Shown here piece after piece: positions 1 through 6,813 of a stretch of 10,042 nucleotides of DNA (positions are counted from its first letter, which is position 1; each line of letters opens with the position of its first letter). This stretch comes from an uncultured bacterium. Lineage in GTDB: Bacteria; Actinomycetota; Actinomycetes; S36-B12. A model generated the notes under the pieces. It was not told where the DNA came from, searched no databases, and saw only the letters and a program-made list of their open reading frames with translations. The stretch covers positions 1 to 10,042 of the forward strand of contig CAJAKT010000115.1 of assembly GCA_903940375.1 (NCBI GenBank), given 5' to 3'. The translations under genes were made by a program, and so were the position numbers.

Positions 1-515
1 AGGGCCACGTAGGCCTGATCCGTCGTGAGCCCGGCCCGCGTTCGGGCCTGGACGGACGCAAGCTCATCCACGGTGACGTGTCGCTCGATCAACTGCGCGA
101 TGCCCTGCTCCTCAAACGCCAGATGGTGGAGCAGTTCCTTCTCCAGCCGAATCAGGGTCGTGTGCAGGGCCGATCGCTCCAGAATGCCCGGATTCGCCAT
201 CCACGCCACGGCCTCGTCCCGGATGGTGTCTGCAAGGCCGCTCATGACCTGGTGCTCCAGCAGCTGGGTCTCAACCAGCCCGGCGGCCTCAGGCGCGCGG
301 TCGACCAGCAGGGGCCAGAGCAGCATGTCCTCGGCATCCTCGTGTGCCTGCAGCACCGCAAGCATCAGCAGGATGTGCTCACCGAGTGCTGCAGCGCGTG
401 CGGAGTCCCCTTCGGGGACCGCTTTCACCGTCAGCGGCATACGGGCGAACTCATGACGCAGGCAGTCGTGGACGGCCAGCATCTCGCTCAGGTAGGTCGC
501 ATGATCCTCGGGCAT
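1..515 (-). CDS. Hemerythrin-like (HHE) domain protein, partial at left edge
   Basis: Reading from the ATG at 515-513, the protein begins MPEDHATYLSEMLAVHDCLR and is open to the window edge (171 codons seen; C-terminus missing). It is almost entirely helical, with spaced His/Glu residues typical of hemerythrin-like four-helix bundles: H16-D17, H47, H58-E59 with E62, H88, then a late LLHHLAFEEQ segment. In this family such residues form a carboxylate-bridged di-iron site that binds O2 or acts in oxidative or nitrosative stress sensing; the substrate here is unknown. The start is supported by GAGGAG five bases upstream. A possible -10 (TAGCAT, minus strand, 562-557) lies in the 105-bp gap shared with the divergent DUF5302 gene. 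The fold assignment is good; the physiological role is inference. Confidence 0.85.
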   Translation of the reverse strand, partial: MPEDHATYLSEMLAVHDCLRHEFARMPLTVKAVPEGDSARAAALGEHILLMLAVLQAHEDAEDMLLWPLLVDRAPEAAGLVETQLLEHQVMSGLADTIRDEAVAWMANPGILERSALHTTLIRLEKELLHHLAFEEQGIAQLIERHVTVDELASVQARTRAGLTTDQAYVA

Positions 516-620
516 CGGAACTCCTCGTGACGGGGTGTGACGGCGTGTCATCCGGGATGCTACGGGCGCGGCACCCACAACCGCGGGAGGCCAGCCGCCA
601 AATAGTGCAAGACTGGGCCT

Positions 621-812
621 ATGGCCAAAGAAGCACACACCCCCGAAACCAGTTCCGAGGATCAGCGCGAGAAGTTCAAGGCGGCCCTCGATGCGAAGAA
701 GTCCAAGGGCGGCCACGCCGGCACGTCACCTGAGGCATGTGGCGGTGCCGTGAAGGACCATTCCAGCCGGTCCGGCGGCAAGCGGGAGTTCCGCCGCAAG
801 AGCGGCGGCTGA
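621..812 (+). CDS. DUF5302 family small protein
   Basis: A 63-residue, highly charged protein. An N-terminal acidic and helical part (EDQREKFKAALDAKKSKG, residues about 13-30) leads into a Gly/Ser-rich middle and the basic tail KREFRRKSGG. This arrangement, with F-RRKSG at the very end, is what I recognise as DUF5302, a small family common in Actinobacteria with no established function. There is no signal peptide or membrane segment. No Shine-Dalgarno is visible. Instead AAGACT (609-614) ends exactly six bases before the ATG, which fits a leaderless transcript. It converges with the small CPFC gene, with a 10-bp gap between the two stop codons. Confidence 0.82.
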   Translation: MAKEAHTPETSSEDQREKFKAALDAKKSKGGHAGTSPEACGGAVKDHSSRSGGKREFRRKSGG

Positions 813-822
813 GTCCGCCGCC

Positions 823-996
823 CTACGAGGCGTAGGTAAAGACCTGGTTGCGGCAGAACGGGCACCAGTGCTGGCTCGCCACCTTGACCGGCTGCCCGGC
901 CTGTCGCCGCTCGCGATAACAGATCACGACCCCCGAACTACGCAGCACCTCGTGACCTGCCCTGGTGTTGCGCTCCTGCATGTACGACACACTCAT
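823..996 (-). CDS. Small hypothetical protein with C-terminal CPFC motif
   Basis: A 57-residue protein starting MSVSYMQERNTR and ending with HWCPFCRNQVFTYAS. I do not recognise the family. A single Cys-x2-Cys knuckle sits near the C-terminus with a His just before it. Half of a zinc ribbon would need a partner, so metal binding or a thiol-redox role is only a guess. The start at 996 is chosen because GGGGAGG (minus strand, 1007-1001) lies four bases upstream, the best ribosome site in this part of the window. The same frame stays open upstream: an ATG at 1032-1030 sits five bases after a TAGGTT hexamer and could be a leaderless start adding 12 residues (MSGHEPATRGGV). It is convergent with DUF5302. 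Confidence 0.6.
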   Translation of the reverse strand: MSVSYMQERNTRAGHEVLRSSGVVICYRERRQAGQPVKVASQHWCPFCRNQVFTYAS

Positions 997-1037
997 CACG
1001 CCTCCCCGCGTGGCCGGCTCGTGACCGGACATGATCG

Positions 1038-1043
1038 AACCTA
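1038..1043 (-). promoter_or_regulatory. Putative -10 element (TAGGTT) of the CPFC gene
   Basis: The minus strand reads TAGGTT, matching the TANNNT form of actinobacterial -10 elements. It lies about 40 bases before the SD-preceded ATG at 996 and five bases before an in-frame upstream ATG at 1032. No clear -35 was found. Confidence 0.35.
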
Positions 1044-1149
1044 GCCACCACCTGACCATTTGATGAGCGACACACGGTTAAATCCTGATTAAGGCGAAAT
1101 GGGATCACGGGTCCCCTGCCTGGCGATTCGGCCGTGCGAAGATCGCCGC

Positions 1150-2187
1150 ATGCGCACCAGCTGGCTCAGCGGTTACACCCGACTGGCCATTCTGACCGCC
1201 CTGGCCGCTGTCGTCGCGTACGTAGCCGCGGAGGCGATGCCCTTCGCCGACCCCATCCCCGCCGCCATCACGGCCGCCGTGGCGACGCGAGCGACCTTCC
1301 ATCACGCGGCCAAGGAAACGGTCTTCCAGATCCTCGGGGCCCTGCTGGGTGCCGCCATCGCCCTGGCCATCGTCTCGGTCATCGGAACAGGCGCGGTCGT
1401 CATCTTCCTGCTCGTCCTGCTCTGCTTCGCCCTGGCCCGCCTGCTTCGCCTGTCCACGCCAGATGAATCCCCCTTCGTGGCGGCGAGCATGGCGGTGACC
1501 GTCATCCTCGTGGTCGGCACCCACCTGACGACGGCACTCGCCGTCGAGCGCTTCGCCGGCGTCGTGATCGGAGCACTGTGCGCCCTCGTGGCCTCAGCCT
1601 TCGCCACCCCCACGAAGGACACCCGGCAGCTGCGGACCGACATCGACGCAATGCAGGACGCCCTCTCGGACCTCCTAGCCCGGATGGCCAAGGGCCTGCG
1701 GGAAGCGCCCGACCGGGACACCGCACGCGGCTGGCGCGAGGAGGCAGTGCAGTTACGCAATCAGACGATCGGACTTGCCGCGCGGCTCGCCGACCTGACC
1801 ACCCACGCCCGCTGGAGTCCGCGTATCGATCCCGACGACCTAGCCCGCCTGAAGCAGGGACTTGACGCGACCAGTGTGATGTCAGCCCGCGTGCTGTCCA
1901 TCGCATCGGACCTCAGCGCGGCAGGTGGACGTTCGGCCACCTCCCTGCCGGCCGCCGCGATGTCTCCGCTCGCGGATCTCATGGCCATGGCTGCGGACAA
2001 CATCAGCGCCGACGACCCCAGCGGATCGCTCGGCCGAACGCAGGCGCACGAGGCCGTCCGGCAGGCCGACCAGACGGCCCAGATCGCGCTCATCGGCGGC
2101 ATCGTCTCCAACCTCAACCAGATCAATCAGGCGAGCATCGATGCGCATGATGCCGACGAGGATGCCGACGAGCACTCCGCAACCTGA
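1150..2187 (+). CDS. FUSC / aromatic-acid-exporter-like membrane protein
   Basis: 345 residues. The N-terminal half carries about six hydrophobic segments: roughly 11-30, 34-48, 57-79, 81-100, 109-124 and 136-153. It is followed by a soluble, Ala/Leu-rich helical region (about 155-345) with a very acidic tail (DADEDADE). Membrane half plus cytoplasmic helical half is the layout of the FUSC/ArAE (fusaric acid resistance, aromatic acid exporter) superfamily, and the length fits a single-unit actinobacterial member. Substrate cannot be told. The frame opens at an ATG at 1099, preceded by a weak AAGG, but the extra 17 residues (MGSRVPCLAIRPCEDRR) look non-native. I prefer 1150, where GAAGAT (1138-1143) ends six bases before the ATG as in other apparently leaderless genes here. 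It ends 62 bp before tRNA-Val. Confidence 0.8.
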   Translation: MRTSWLSGYTRLAILTALAAVVAYVAAEAMPFADPIPAAITAAVATRATFHHAAKETVFQILGALLGAAIALAIVSVIGTGAVVIFLLVLLCFALARLLRLSTPDESPFVAASMAVTVILVVGTHLTTALAVERFAGVVIGALCALVASAFATPTKDTRQLRTDIDAMQDALSDLLARMAKGLREAPDRDTARGWREEAVQLRNQTIGLAARLADLTTHARWSPRIDPDDLARLKQGLDATSVMSARVLSIASDLSAAGGRSATSLPAAAMSPLADLMAMAADNISADDPSGSLGRTQAHEAVRQADQTAQIALIGGIVSNLNQINQASIDAHDADEDADEHSAT

Positions 2188-2229
2188 CGGGCACGCGGAC
2201 CACCGTAAGGACCACGTCATCGCGCGGTG

Positions 2230-2235
2230 TAGGCT
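2230..2235 (+). promoter_or_regulatory. Putative -10 element of tRNA-Val
   Basis: TAGGCT preceded by TG (an extended -10 form) lies 14 bases before the first base of the mature tRNA. No recognisable -35 was found at 16-18 bp. Confidence 0.4.
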
Positions 2236-2249
2236 TCCACGAGTCTCAC

Positions 2250-2325
2250 GGGCGATTGGCGCAGGGGCTAGCGCGCTTCCTTGACACGGAAGAGGTCACA
2301 GGTTCGATTCCTGTATCGCCCACCA
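2250..2325 (+). tRNA. tRNA-Val (anticodon GAC), CCA encoded
   Basis: A full cloverleaf can be drawn. The acceptor stem is GGGCGAT with ATCGCCC. The D arm is GCGC-AGGGGCTA-GCGC. The anticodon arm is CTTCC-TTGACAC-GGAAG, with GAC in the loop giving valine (codons GUC/GUU). The variable loop is AGGTC, the T arm is ACAGG-TTCGATT-CCTGT, the discriminator base is A, and the CCA end is encoded at 2323-2325. All stems pair without mismatch. Confidence 0.97.
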
Positions 2326-2329
2326 TTGT

Positions 2330-2345
2330 GAAGTCTCGAGACTTC
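2330..2345 (+). terminator. Palindromic hairpin after tRNA-Val
   Basis: GAAGTCTCGAGACTTC is a perfect 16-bp palindrome starting five bases after the CCA. As RNA it gives a six-pair stem with a UCGA loop. It is followed by CCTATTTCTT, a weak U-rich stretch. Position and form fit the tRNA terminator. A protein-binding palindrome is less likely this close to a mature tRNA end. Confidence 0.65.
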
Positions 2346-2741
2346 CCTATTTCTTGGGGTTTCTCGTGTAGCCCTTTTGGACGCAGCCTTGTCGTGGTGT
2401 GCCTTTCTCCGGTCCGGGCAGCCTCATGCTGCGACTTGCCCGCCGGAACCGCCTCGACGATGACCCGCTGCGTCGACATGCAACGCAGGCTCGCCCCGCA
2501 GCGATGAATACGTCTCAGGTCACCGCACCTTCGTGCGCGCTCGGATCGGCCACCTGCGTCAGCCGTGGCTGCACCGCGTCCGACTTGTCCAGCCACGAGT
2601 GACGCAGCTCGAGCGGACGGGCTACAGCCCCGCGAGGCGGTCGAGCAGTTCGCCTGCGCCCTTCCGGCCCGACCACAACGTTGCCCACGCGAACTCGGCT
2701 CGCGAACGCTTCGGCTACGTCTTCCGGCAGCCGTACTGGAA

Positions 2742-2769
2742 GCCCAGCGTGAACTGAGCTTCGCTGGGC
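2742..2769. repeat. 8-bp inverted repeat, possible terminator
   Basis: GCCCAGCG (2742-2749) pairs with CGCTGGGC (2762-2769) around a 12-base loop. There is no U-tract on either side. It sits about 50 bp before the ABC-transporter start and could isolate that operon from upstream transcription. Confidence 0.45.
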
Positions 2770-2805
2770 GCCTCGCAATTCACGGCTTCCCCCGGGCATG
2801 CGGTC

Positions 2806-2811
2806 TACCGT
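2806..2811 (+). promoter_or_regulatory. -10 element of a leaderless ABC-transporter transcript
   Basis: TACCGT matches TANNNT and ends six bases before the ATG at 2818, so transcription would begin at or next to the start codon. No Shine-Dalgarno is present (the spacer is CTAGGT). No good -35 match was found. Confidence 0.55.
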
Positions 2812-2817
2812 CTAGGT

Positions 2818-3708
2818 ATGGACGATGCCATCTCCCTCAGTGGGATCGTGAAGACGTTCGGCAGCACCCGAGCACTCGACGGCCTGGACCTCACGGTTCG
2901 CACCGGTGAGGTGCACGGCTTCCTCGGCCCGAATGGCGCCGGCAAGACGACCACCCTCAGATGCCTGTTGGGCCTGCTGCACATTGACTCCGGCAGCGCG
3001 ACGGTGCTCGGATGTGACCCGTGGCGAGATGCCGTCGCCTTGCACCGGCGGCTCGCCTACGTCCCCGGCGATGTCTCCCTGTGGCCCAACCTCACCGGCG
3101 GCGAGGTCATCGACCTGCTCGGCCGGCTGCGCGGCGGCCTCGACCCGGCCCGGCGCGCTGATCTCGTCGAGAAGTTCGAACTCGACCCGACCAAGAAGAC
3201 TCGCACCTACTCCAAGGGCAACCGCCAGAAGGTGGCCCTCATCGCCGCCCTCTCGTCGAATGTCGAACTGCTCCTGCTCGACGAGCCGACCGCCGGACTG
3301 GATCCCGTCATGGAGGCGATGTTCCGCGGGCTGATCCTCGACTGGCGTGGCGATGGCGGCACCGTCCTGCTGAGCAGTCACATCCTGTCCGAGGCTGAGG
3401 CGCTATCCGACCGGCTGAGCATCATCCGGGCCGGTCGCATCGTCGAGACGGGCACCCTCGACGAGATGCGGCTACTGCGTCGCACCGCAGTGACGGCGCA
3501 GGTTCGGCGCCCACCCGAGGGCATCGAGACCCTCACCGGGGTCCATGACCTTGTGATCGACGGAGACCGCGTGACCTGCCACGTCGACGCAGAGGCCCTC
3601 GACCCCCTGCTACTGGCGCTGACCACGGCAGGCGTCGAGTCTCTCGTCACCCAGCCACCCAGCCTGGAGCAGCTCTTCCTGCAGCACTACGGACAGCCGT
3701 CGCCATGA
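2818..3708 (+). CDS. ABC transporter ATP-binding protein (antibiotic-exporter type)
   Basis: 296 residues, cytoplasmic ATPase of a drug-export type ABC system. The order of motifs is standard: Walker A GPNGAGKTT (about 37-45), the YVPGDVSLWPNLTGGEVIDL stretch at the Q-loop, a signature YSKGNRQKV replacing LSGGQ, Walker B LLLLDEPTAGLD, and the H-loop SSHILSEAE. The C-terminal 80 residues form the usual small accessory domain ending EQLFLQHYG. The Q-loop position reads P-G rather than Q; in my recollection this VPGDV/VPGEV form recurs in actinobacterial exporters of this type. It overlaps the permease by ATGA, so the two are one translationally coupled operon. No TetR-type regulator is adjacent, though such operons often have one. 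The start is judged leaderless, from TACCGT six bases upstream. Confidence 0.93.
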   Translation: MDDAISLSGIVKTFGSTRALDGLDLTVRTGEVHGFLGPNGAGKTTTLRCLLGLLHIDSGSATVLGCDPWRDAVALHRRLAYVPGDVSLWPNLTGGEVIDLLGRLRGGLDPARRADLVEKFELDPTKKTRTYSKGNRQKVALIAALSSNVELLLLDEPTAGLDPVMEAMFRGLILDWRGDGGTVLLSSHILSEAEALSDRLSIIRAGRIVETGTLDEMRLLRRTAVTAQVRRPPEGIETLTGVHDLVIDGDRVTCHVDAEALDPLLLALTTAGVESLVTQPPSLEQLFLQHYGQPSP

Positions 3709-5309
3709 ACCGCTTCGTCGGCACCTGGACGCTTACGCGCCTCGCCCTCCGACGTGATCGCATCCTGCTGCCGGTGTGGATCGCCGTCTTCCCGCTGTTC
3801 ACGATCTCCAGCGCATCAGCCACGATTGCCCTCTACCCCGACGAGGTATCGCGTATCGAGGCGGCATCCGCCATCAACGACCTGCCGGCCGCCGTCGCTC
3901 TCTACGGCCGGATCTGGGACCCGACCTCCCTCGGCGCCCTGTCGCTGCTGAAACTGGCGGCCATGGGCGGGGTCATGATCGGCATCCTCGCCATCATGCT
4001 CGTCACGCGTCACGCCCGTGCCGATGAGGAGAAGGGCCGTACTGAGCTGATCGGCGCGAACGTCGTGGGCTCCCGGGCCGGACTGACGGCCGCGATGATC
4101 GTTGCCTCCATCGCGATGATCGCGATCGGGATCGTCTCGGCGCTGGGCCTGACTGCTGTTGGACTGCCGGCTGGCGGCTCATGGGCGTTCGGGCTCGCGT
4201 GGGCCACCACCGGGCTCGCCTTCGCGGCCGTATCGGCGATAACCAATCAGCTGACCCAGTCCGCACGTGCCGCCAACGGGCTGGCGATGATCGTTCTCGG
4301 CGCGACCTATCTCGTGCGGGCCATCGGCGACGTGACCGGCGATGCCGCGGCACCCGGCGCACTCACCTGGCTCTCGCCCATCGGCTGGGGACAGCAGGTT
4401 CGCCCGTACGCCGGCGACCGTTTCGCCGTCCTGCTCCTGACGCTCGCATTCGCCGCAGTCGCCCTGGTCGTCGCCTATGCGCTCCAGTCCCGCCGTGACC
4501 TCGGGGCCGGGCTGCTGCCCGACCGGACCGGACCGGCCGACGCCTCGGCGCACCTCGCCGGCCCGCTGGCGCTGGCCTGGCGGCTGCAGTACCCGATGCT
4601 TCTGGGCTGGTTCGCCGCCTACGCGATTCTGAGCGCGATCATCGGGAGCATCGTCAACGACCTCAGCGACATGCTCGACACCCCGCAGGCCAGGCAGATG
4701 ATCGCCGCACTCGGTGGCACCGACGTGCTCATGGACGCATTCGTGGCGATGGAGTTCAGCATCCTCGCGTTCGTGACTGCCGCCTACGGCATCGTCGCGG
4801 CCCGCCGGCTCGCGACGGAGGAGGCGGACGGCCATGCGGAGCCCCTGCTCGCCACGGCGGTGTCACGCACCCGCTTCCTGATGAGTCACCTGACCGTCGC
4901 CCTGATCGGCACCACTGTGCTCACGGTTACGCAGGGAGTGACCTTCGCCATCGCCAGTGCAGTCCAGGCAGACAGCAGCAACCGGATCGGTCCGACCATA
5001 GGGGCGGCCCTGGCCTACCTGCCGGCGATCTGGCTCATGACCGGCGTCGTGATCCTGCTCTTCGGCTTCGCGCCGCGGTTGACGTTCGTCGCCTGGATCC
5101 TGCTCGTCGGCTTCCTCCTGGTTGCCGAGCTTGGCGCCCTGTTGTCATGGCCGTCGTGGGTCATCAACACGTCGCCGTTCGCGCACATCCCGAAACTGCC
5201 CGGTGCGGCCGTGAATGCAGCGCCCCTGATCGTCCTGACGGCCCTCGCGATCATCCTCATCGCCATCGGCGTCGCCCGCTTCCGGCGCCGCGATCTCGCC
5301 TCGCCCTGA
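3705..5309 (+). CDS. ABC transporter permease, duplicated 12-TM type
   Basis: 534 residues with about twelve hydrophobic segments, acting in the cytoplasmic membrane with the ATPase encoded just upstream. The protein is an internal duplication. A charged loop, EEKGRTELIGANVVGSR, near residue 107 is mirrored by EEADGHAEPLLATAVSRTR near 372. The end of each half also matches: SPIGWGQQVRPYAG then SRRDLGAG, versus SPFAHIPKLPGAAV then RRRDLASP. This two-half architecture is that of putative polyketide-antibiotic exporters (COG3559-like, TnrB-type), where one polypeptide supplies both membrane halves. The substrate is not determinable. The ATG at 3705 overlaps the ATPase stop as ATGA. The stop is 12 bp from the convergent Cys-rich gene, with no clear terminator between them. 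Confidence 0.9.
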   Translation: MNRFVGTWTLTRLALRRDRILLPVWIAVFPLFTISSASATIALYPDEVSRIEAASAINDLPAAVALYGRIWDPTSLGALSLLKLAAMGGVMIGILAIMLVTRHARADEEKGRTELIGANVVGSRAGLTAAMIVASIAMIAIGIVSALGLTAVGLPAGGSWAFGLAWATTGLAFAAVSAITNQLTQSARAANGLAMIVLGATYLVRAIGDVTGDAAAPGALTWLSPIGWGQQVRPYAGDRFAVLLLTLAFAAVALVVAYALQSRRDLGAGLLPDRTGPADASAHLAGPLALAWRLQYPMLLGWFAAYAILSAIIGSIVNDLSDMLDTPQARQMIAALGGTDVLMDAFVAMEFSILAFVTAAYGIVAARRLATEEADGHAEPLLATAVSRTRFLMSHLTVALIGTTVLTVTQGVTFAIASAVQADSSNRIGPTIGAALAYLPAIWLMTGVVILLFGFAPRLTFVAWILLVGFLLVAELGALLSWPSWVINTSPFAHIPKLPGAAVNAAPLIVLTALAIILIAIGVARFRRRDLASP

Positions 5310-5321
5310 GGGGCCGGACGA

Positions 5322-5438
5322 CTAGCGGCAGGTGCAGCGCTCTTCAGGCGTGAACATCGCCAGCACCTGATCGATGTGCATGCCGCAGCCGGTGTAGGTG
5401 ACCTTGTTGCACTGACGGCAGAGGGCGGGACTGCACAT
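5322..5438 (-). CDS. 38-aa cysteine-rich small protein
   Basis: The protein runs MCSPALCRQCNKVTYTGCGM (residues 1-20), then HIDQVLAMFTPEERCTCR. It has six cysteines: C2, C7, C10, C18, C34 and C36, arranged as C-x2-C, GCG-M-H and a terminal CTC. I recall a similar small actinobacterial family beginning MCRP-TCK-CGKTTW-GCG-H with a CxC end. It has no assigned function and is likely to bind a metal. The start has a good site, AAGGGAG (minus strand, 5452-5446), seven bases upstream. The gene has its own promoter overlapped by a 20-bp palindrome (see 5472-5501), so it is probably regulated independently of the glsB-like gene 69 bp upstream. It converges with the ABC permease. A zinc or copper binding role is inference from the cysteine content. 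Confidence 0.72.
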   Translation of the reverse strand: MCSPALCRQCNKVTYTGCGMHIDQVLAMFTPEERCTCR

Positions 5439-5471
5439 GCGTTAACTCCCTTGGGGTGTCGTGGTCAGGCC

Positions 5472-5501
5472 AGCATACCCCATGGGGTATGCGCTCGCCA
5501 A
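5472..5501 (-). promoter_or_regulatory. Promoter with embedded 20-bp palindromic operator
   Basis: Reading the minus strand, TTGGCG (5501-5496) and TATGCT (5477-5472) are separated by 18 bp, a good -35/-10 pair for the Cys-rich gene. The spacer and most of the -10 are occupied by the perfect palindrome GCATACCCCATGGGGTATGC (5473-5492). ATACCCC/GGGGTAT half-sites resemble operators of the CsoR/RcnR/CstR family of metal- and sulfur-responsive repressors. A repressor bound here would block RNA polymerase directly. Alternatively the palindrome, 15 bp after the glsB-like stop, could form an 8-pair hairpin terminator, although no U-tract follows it. Confidence 0.6.
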
Positions 5502-5506
5502 CTGGA

Positions 5507-5770
5507 TCAGCCCGCGTCGCTCTTGCGGAACAGGAAGGCGGTGATGGCCACCAGCACCACCGCGATGAAGATCTGGGTGATGAACGTCAGCCAGAAGGAG
5601 TCGTCGAATCCGAAGCCCTTGGCGACGTAGATACCCGCGAAGGCAGCAAGGATTCCGATGATGATCGTGACGATGCACCCGATCGGCTGCATGCTCGGCA
5701 CGAGGATCCGCGCGATCAAGCCGATGACGATGCCGACGAAGATGGCGCTGATGACGCCGTTGATGTCCAT
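5507..5770 (-). CDS. GlsB/YeaQ/YmgE family small membrane protein
   Basis: 87 residues, almost all membrane. Segments at about 5-24 (GVISAIFVGIVIGLIARILV), 30-52 (IGCIVTIIIGILAAFAGIYV) and 58-82 (FWLTFITQIFIAVVLVAITA) make three helices with the Gly-rich G-x3-G-x2-AR and G-x3-G spacing of the GlsB/YeaQ family (formerly transglycosylase-associated protein). These proteins are linked to stress responses. Their biochemical activity is not established, despite the old name. The ATG at 5770 is five bases after the zapE stop, so it is probably co-transcribed with and follows zapE. No strong ribosome site is visible beyond the zapE end, which suggests coupling. Confidence 0.88.
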   Translation of the reverse strand: MDINGVISAIFVGIVIGLIARILVPSMQPIGCIVTIIIGILAAFAGIYVAKGFGFDDSFWLTFITQIFIAVVLVAITAFLFRKSDAG

Positions 5771-5775
5771 GGCGG

Positions 5776-6813
5776 TCAGCCAACCATCGACTGGCCGTCG
5801 CGGGCAAGCGCGACAAGCCGGGAAACCGCGCGGAAGTACTTCTTGCGGTAGCCACCGCGGAGCATCTCCTCGGAGAACAGCCGGTCCAGCGGGATACCGC
5901 TGGCCACGACGGGGACGTCGCGGTCATAGAGGCGGTCAACCAGGACCACCATGCGCAGTGCCTGGGCCTGATCGGTGATCGTGCGCACCTGAGACAGGGC
6001 CAGCAGGTCGATCCCGCTCACGAGGGCGCCGTATCGCGAGGGATGGATCGTCGCCAGATGACGGAGCAACGCGCCGAACTCGTCGAGCGCGGCACCGGGT
6101 GTCGTCTCTCCGAGCGCCCGCACGATGTCGTCGGCCAGCGGATCCGGCGCCGGCGGCAGCCCGCGGTGACGGTAGTCCTCACCCTCGATGCGCAGGACGT
6201 CGAAATGGGCCGACAGTCCCTGGATCTCCCGCAGGAAGTCGTCAGCGGCGAAGCGACCCTCCCCCAGTTTGTCGGGCAGCGTGTTTGATGTCGCCGCGAG
6301 CTGCACCCCCGCGTCGACCAGCTCACCCAGCAGCGTCGACATCAGGACCGTGTCGCCGGGATCGTCGAGCTCGAACTCGTCGATGCACACGAGCCGGTTC
6401 TCCTTGAGCGCCTCGACGGCCGTCCGGAAGCCCAGTACGCCGACCAGGTTGGTGTACTCGACGAATGTCCCGAACCTCTTCGGGCCCGGCACGGCATGCC
6501 AGAGCGACGCCAGCAAATGCGACTTGCCGACACCGAAGCCACCGTCGAGGTAGACGCCAGCCCGGCCCTCCGGCGGAGCCGCTCGACGAAAGATCGACCG
6601 GCGGGCGGGAGCCGGTTCGCTGACACGGCCGGCGAACGCCGCCAGCGCTCCGACCGCAGCTGCCTGCGTAGGTTGCGCAGGATCGGGCACGTAGGTCGCG
6701 AATCGCACGTCGACGAAGTGCGGCGGCGGCACGAACTCGTCGACAAGCCCGGCCACCGTCAGGGACGGATGACGCGCGGTGAGCGACTCGGGCACGACCG
6801 TGAGCCTATTCAT
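5776..6813 (-). CDS. zapE: AFG1/ZapE-like ATPase (cell division protein ZapE family)
   Basis: 345 residues. Walker A is GGFGVGKS (91-98, Lys97) and Walker B is LVCIDEF (141-147), followed by ELDDPGD, with a later AAATSNTLPDKLGEG-like sensor segment (QLAATSNTLPDKLGEGRF). The C-terminal part has a DRLYDRDVPV segment typical of the AFG1 family. In Escherichia coli ZapE is a Z-ring associated ATPase; eukaryotic AFG1 acts in mitochondrial quality control; the actinobacterial role is not defined. There is no signal peptide. The ATG at 6813 has no Shine-Dalgarno, and only 14 bp separate it from the divergent reductase start, so both messages are probably leaderless. In Mycobacterium tuberculosis the same divergent pair is Rv2670c/Rv2671, which supports the assignment. 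Confidence 0.92.
   Translation of the reverse strand: MNRLTVVPESLTARHPSLTVAGLVDEFVPPPHFVDVRFATYVPDPAQPTQAAAVGALAAFAGRVSEPAPARRSIFRRAAPPEGRAGVYLDGGFGVGKSHLLASLWHAVPGPKRFGTFVEYTNLVGVLGFRTAVEALKENRLVCIDEFELDDPGDTVLMSTLLGELVDAGVQLAATSNTLPDKLGEGRFAADDFLREIQGLSAHFDVLRIEGEDYRHRGLPPAPDPLADDIVRALGETTPGAALDEFGALLRHLATIHPSRYGALVSGIDLLALSQVRTITDQAQALRMVVLVDRLYDRDVPVVASGIPLDRLFSEEMLRGGYRKKYFRAVSRLVALARDGQSMVG

Larger units (their letters stand above)
2346..2817. other. Non-coding interval with no convincing gene
   Basis: 472 bases between tRNA-Val and the ABC transporter. Open frames exist on both strands, but none has a recognisable product plus a ribosome site. The best is a GTG-started frame at 2533-2757 (74 codons, G/C-rich third positions, ending RFGYVFRQPYWKPSVN), which stops inside the hairpin at 2742-2769. 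It might be a gene remnant. A small hairpin, GCAGC-CTCAT-GCTGC, lies at 2418-2432. Being next to a tRNA 3' end, the stretch could be an old integration site, but no integrase or duplicate tRNA end was seen. Confidence 0.5.

Noticed and set aside
78..530. Plus-strand 150-codon frame over the hemerythrin gene
   Set aside because: The opposite strand gives a recognisable HHE protein with a good ribosome site. The plus frames are shadows.
2250..2345. tRNA-Val 3' end as an attachment site of an integrated element
   Set aside because: No integrase gene and no second copy of the tRNA 3' end were seen in the window. The nearby palindrome is better explained as a terminator.
2256..2507. Plus-strand frame starting within the tRNA (MAQGLARFLDTEEVTGSIPV)
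   Set aside because: This is a sense translation of the tRNA itself, a familiar false gene.
2246..2596. Minus-strand open frame ending with GDTGIEPVTSSVSRKRA
   Set aside because: Its C-terminal part is the antisense translation of tRNA-Val. The GIEPVTSSVS string is a well-known artefact of calling genes across tRNAs, and no ribosome site or other homology is visible.
2533..2757. GTG-started 74-codon frame before the ABC operon
   Set aside because: Third positions are G/C-rich, but there is no ribosome site and no recognised family, and the frame ends inside a hairpin. Kept only as a possible remnant in the non-coding entry.
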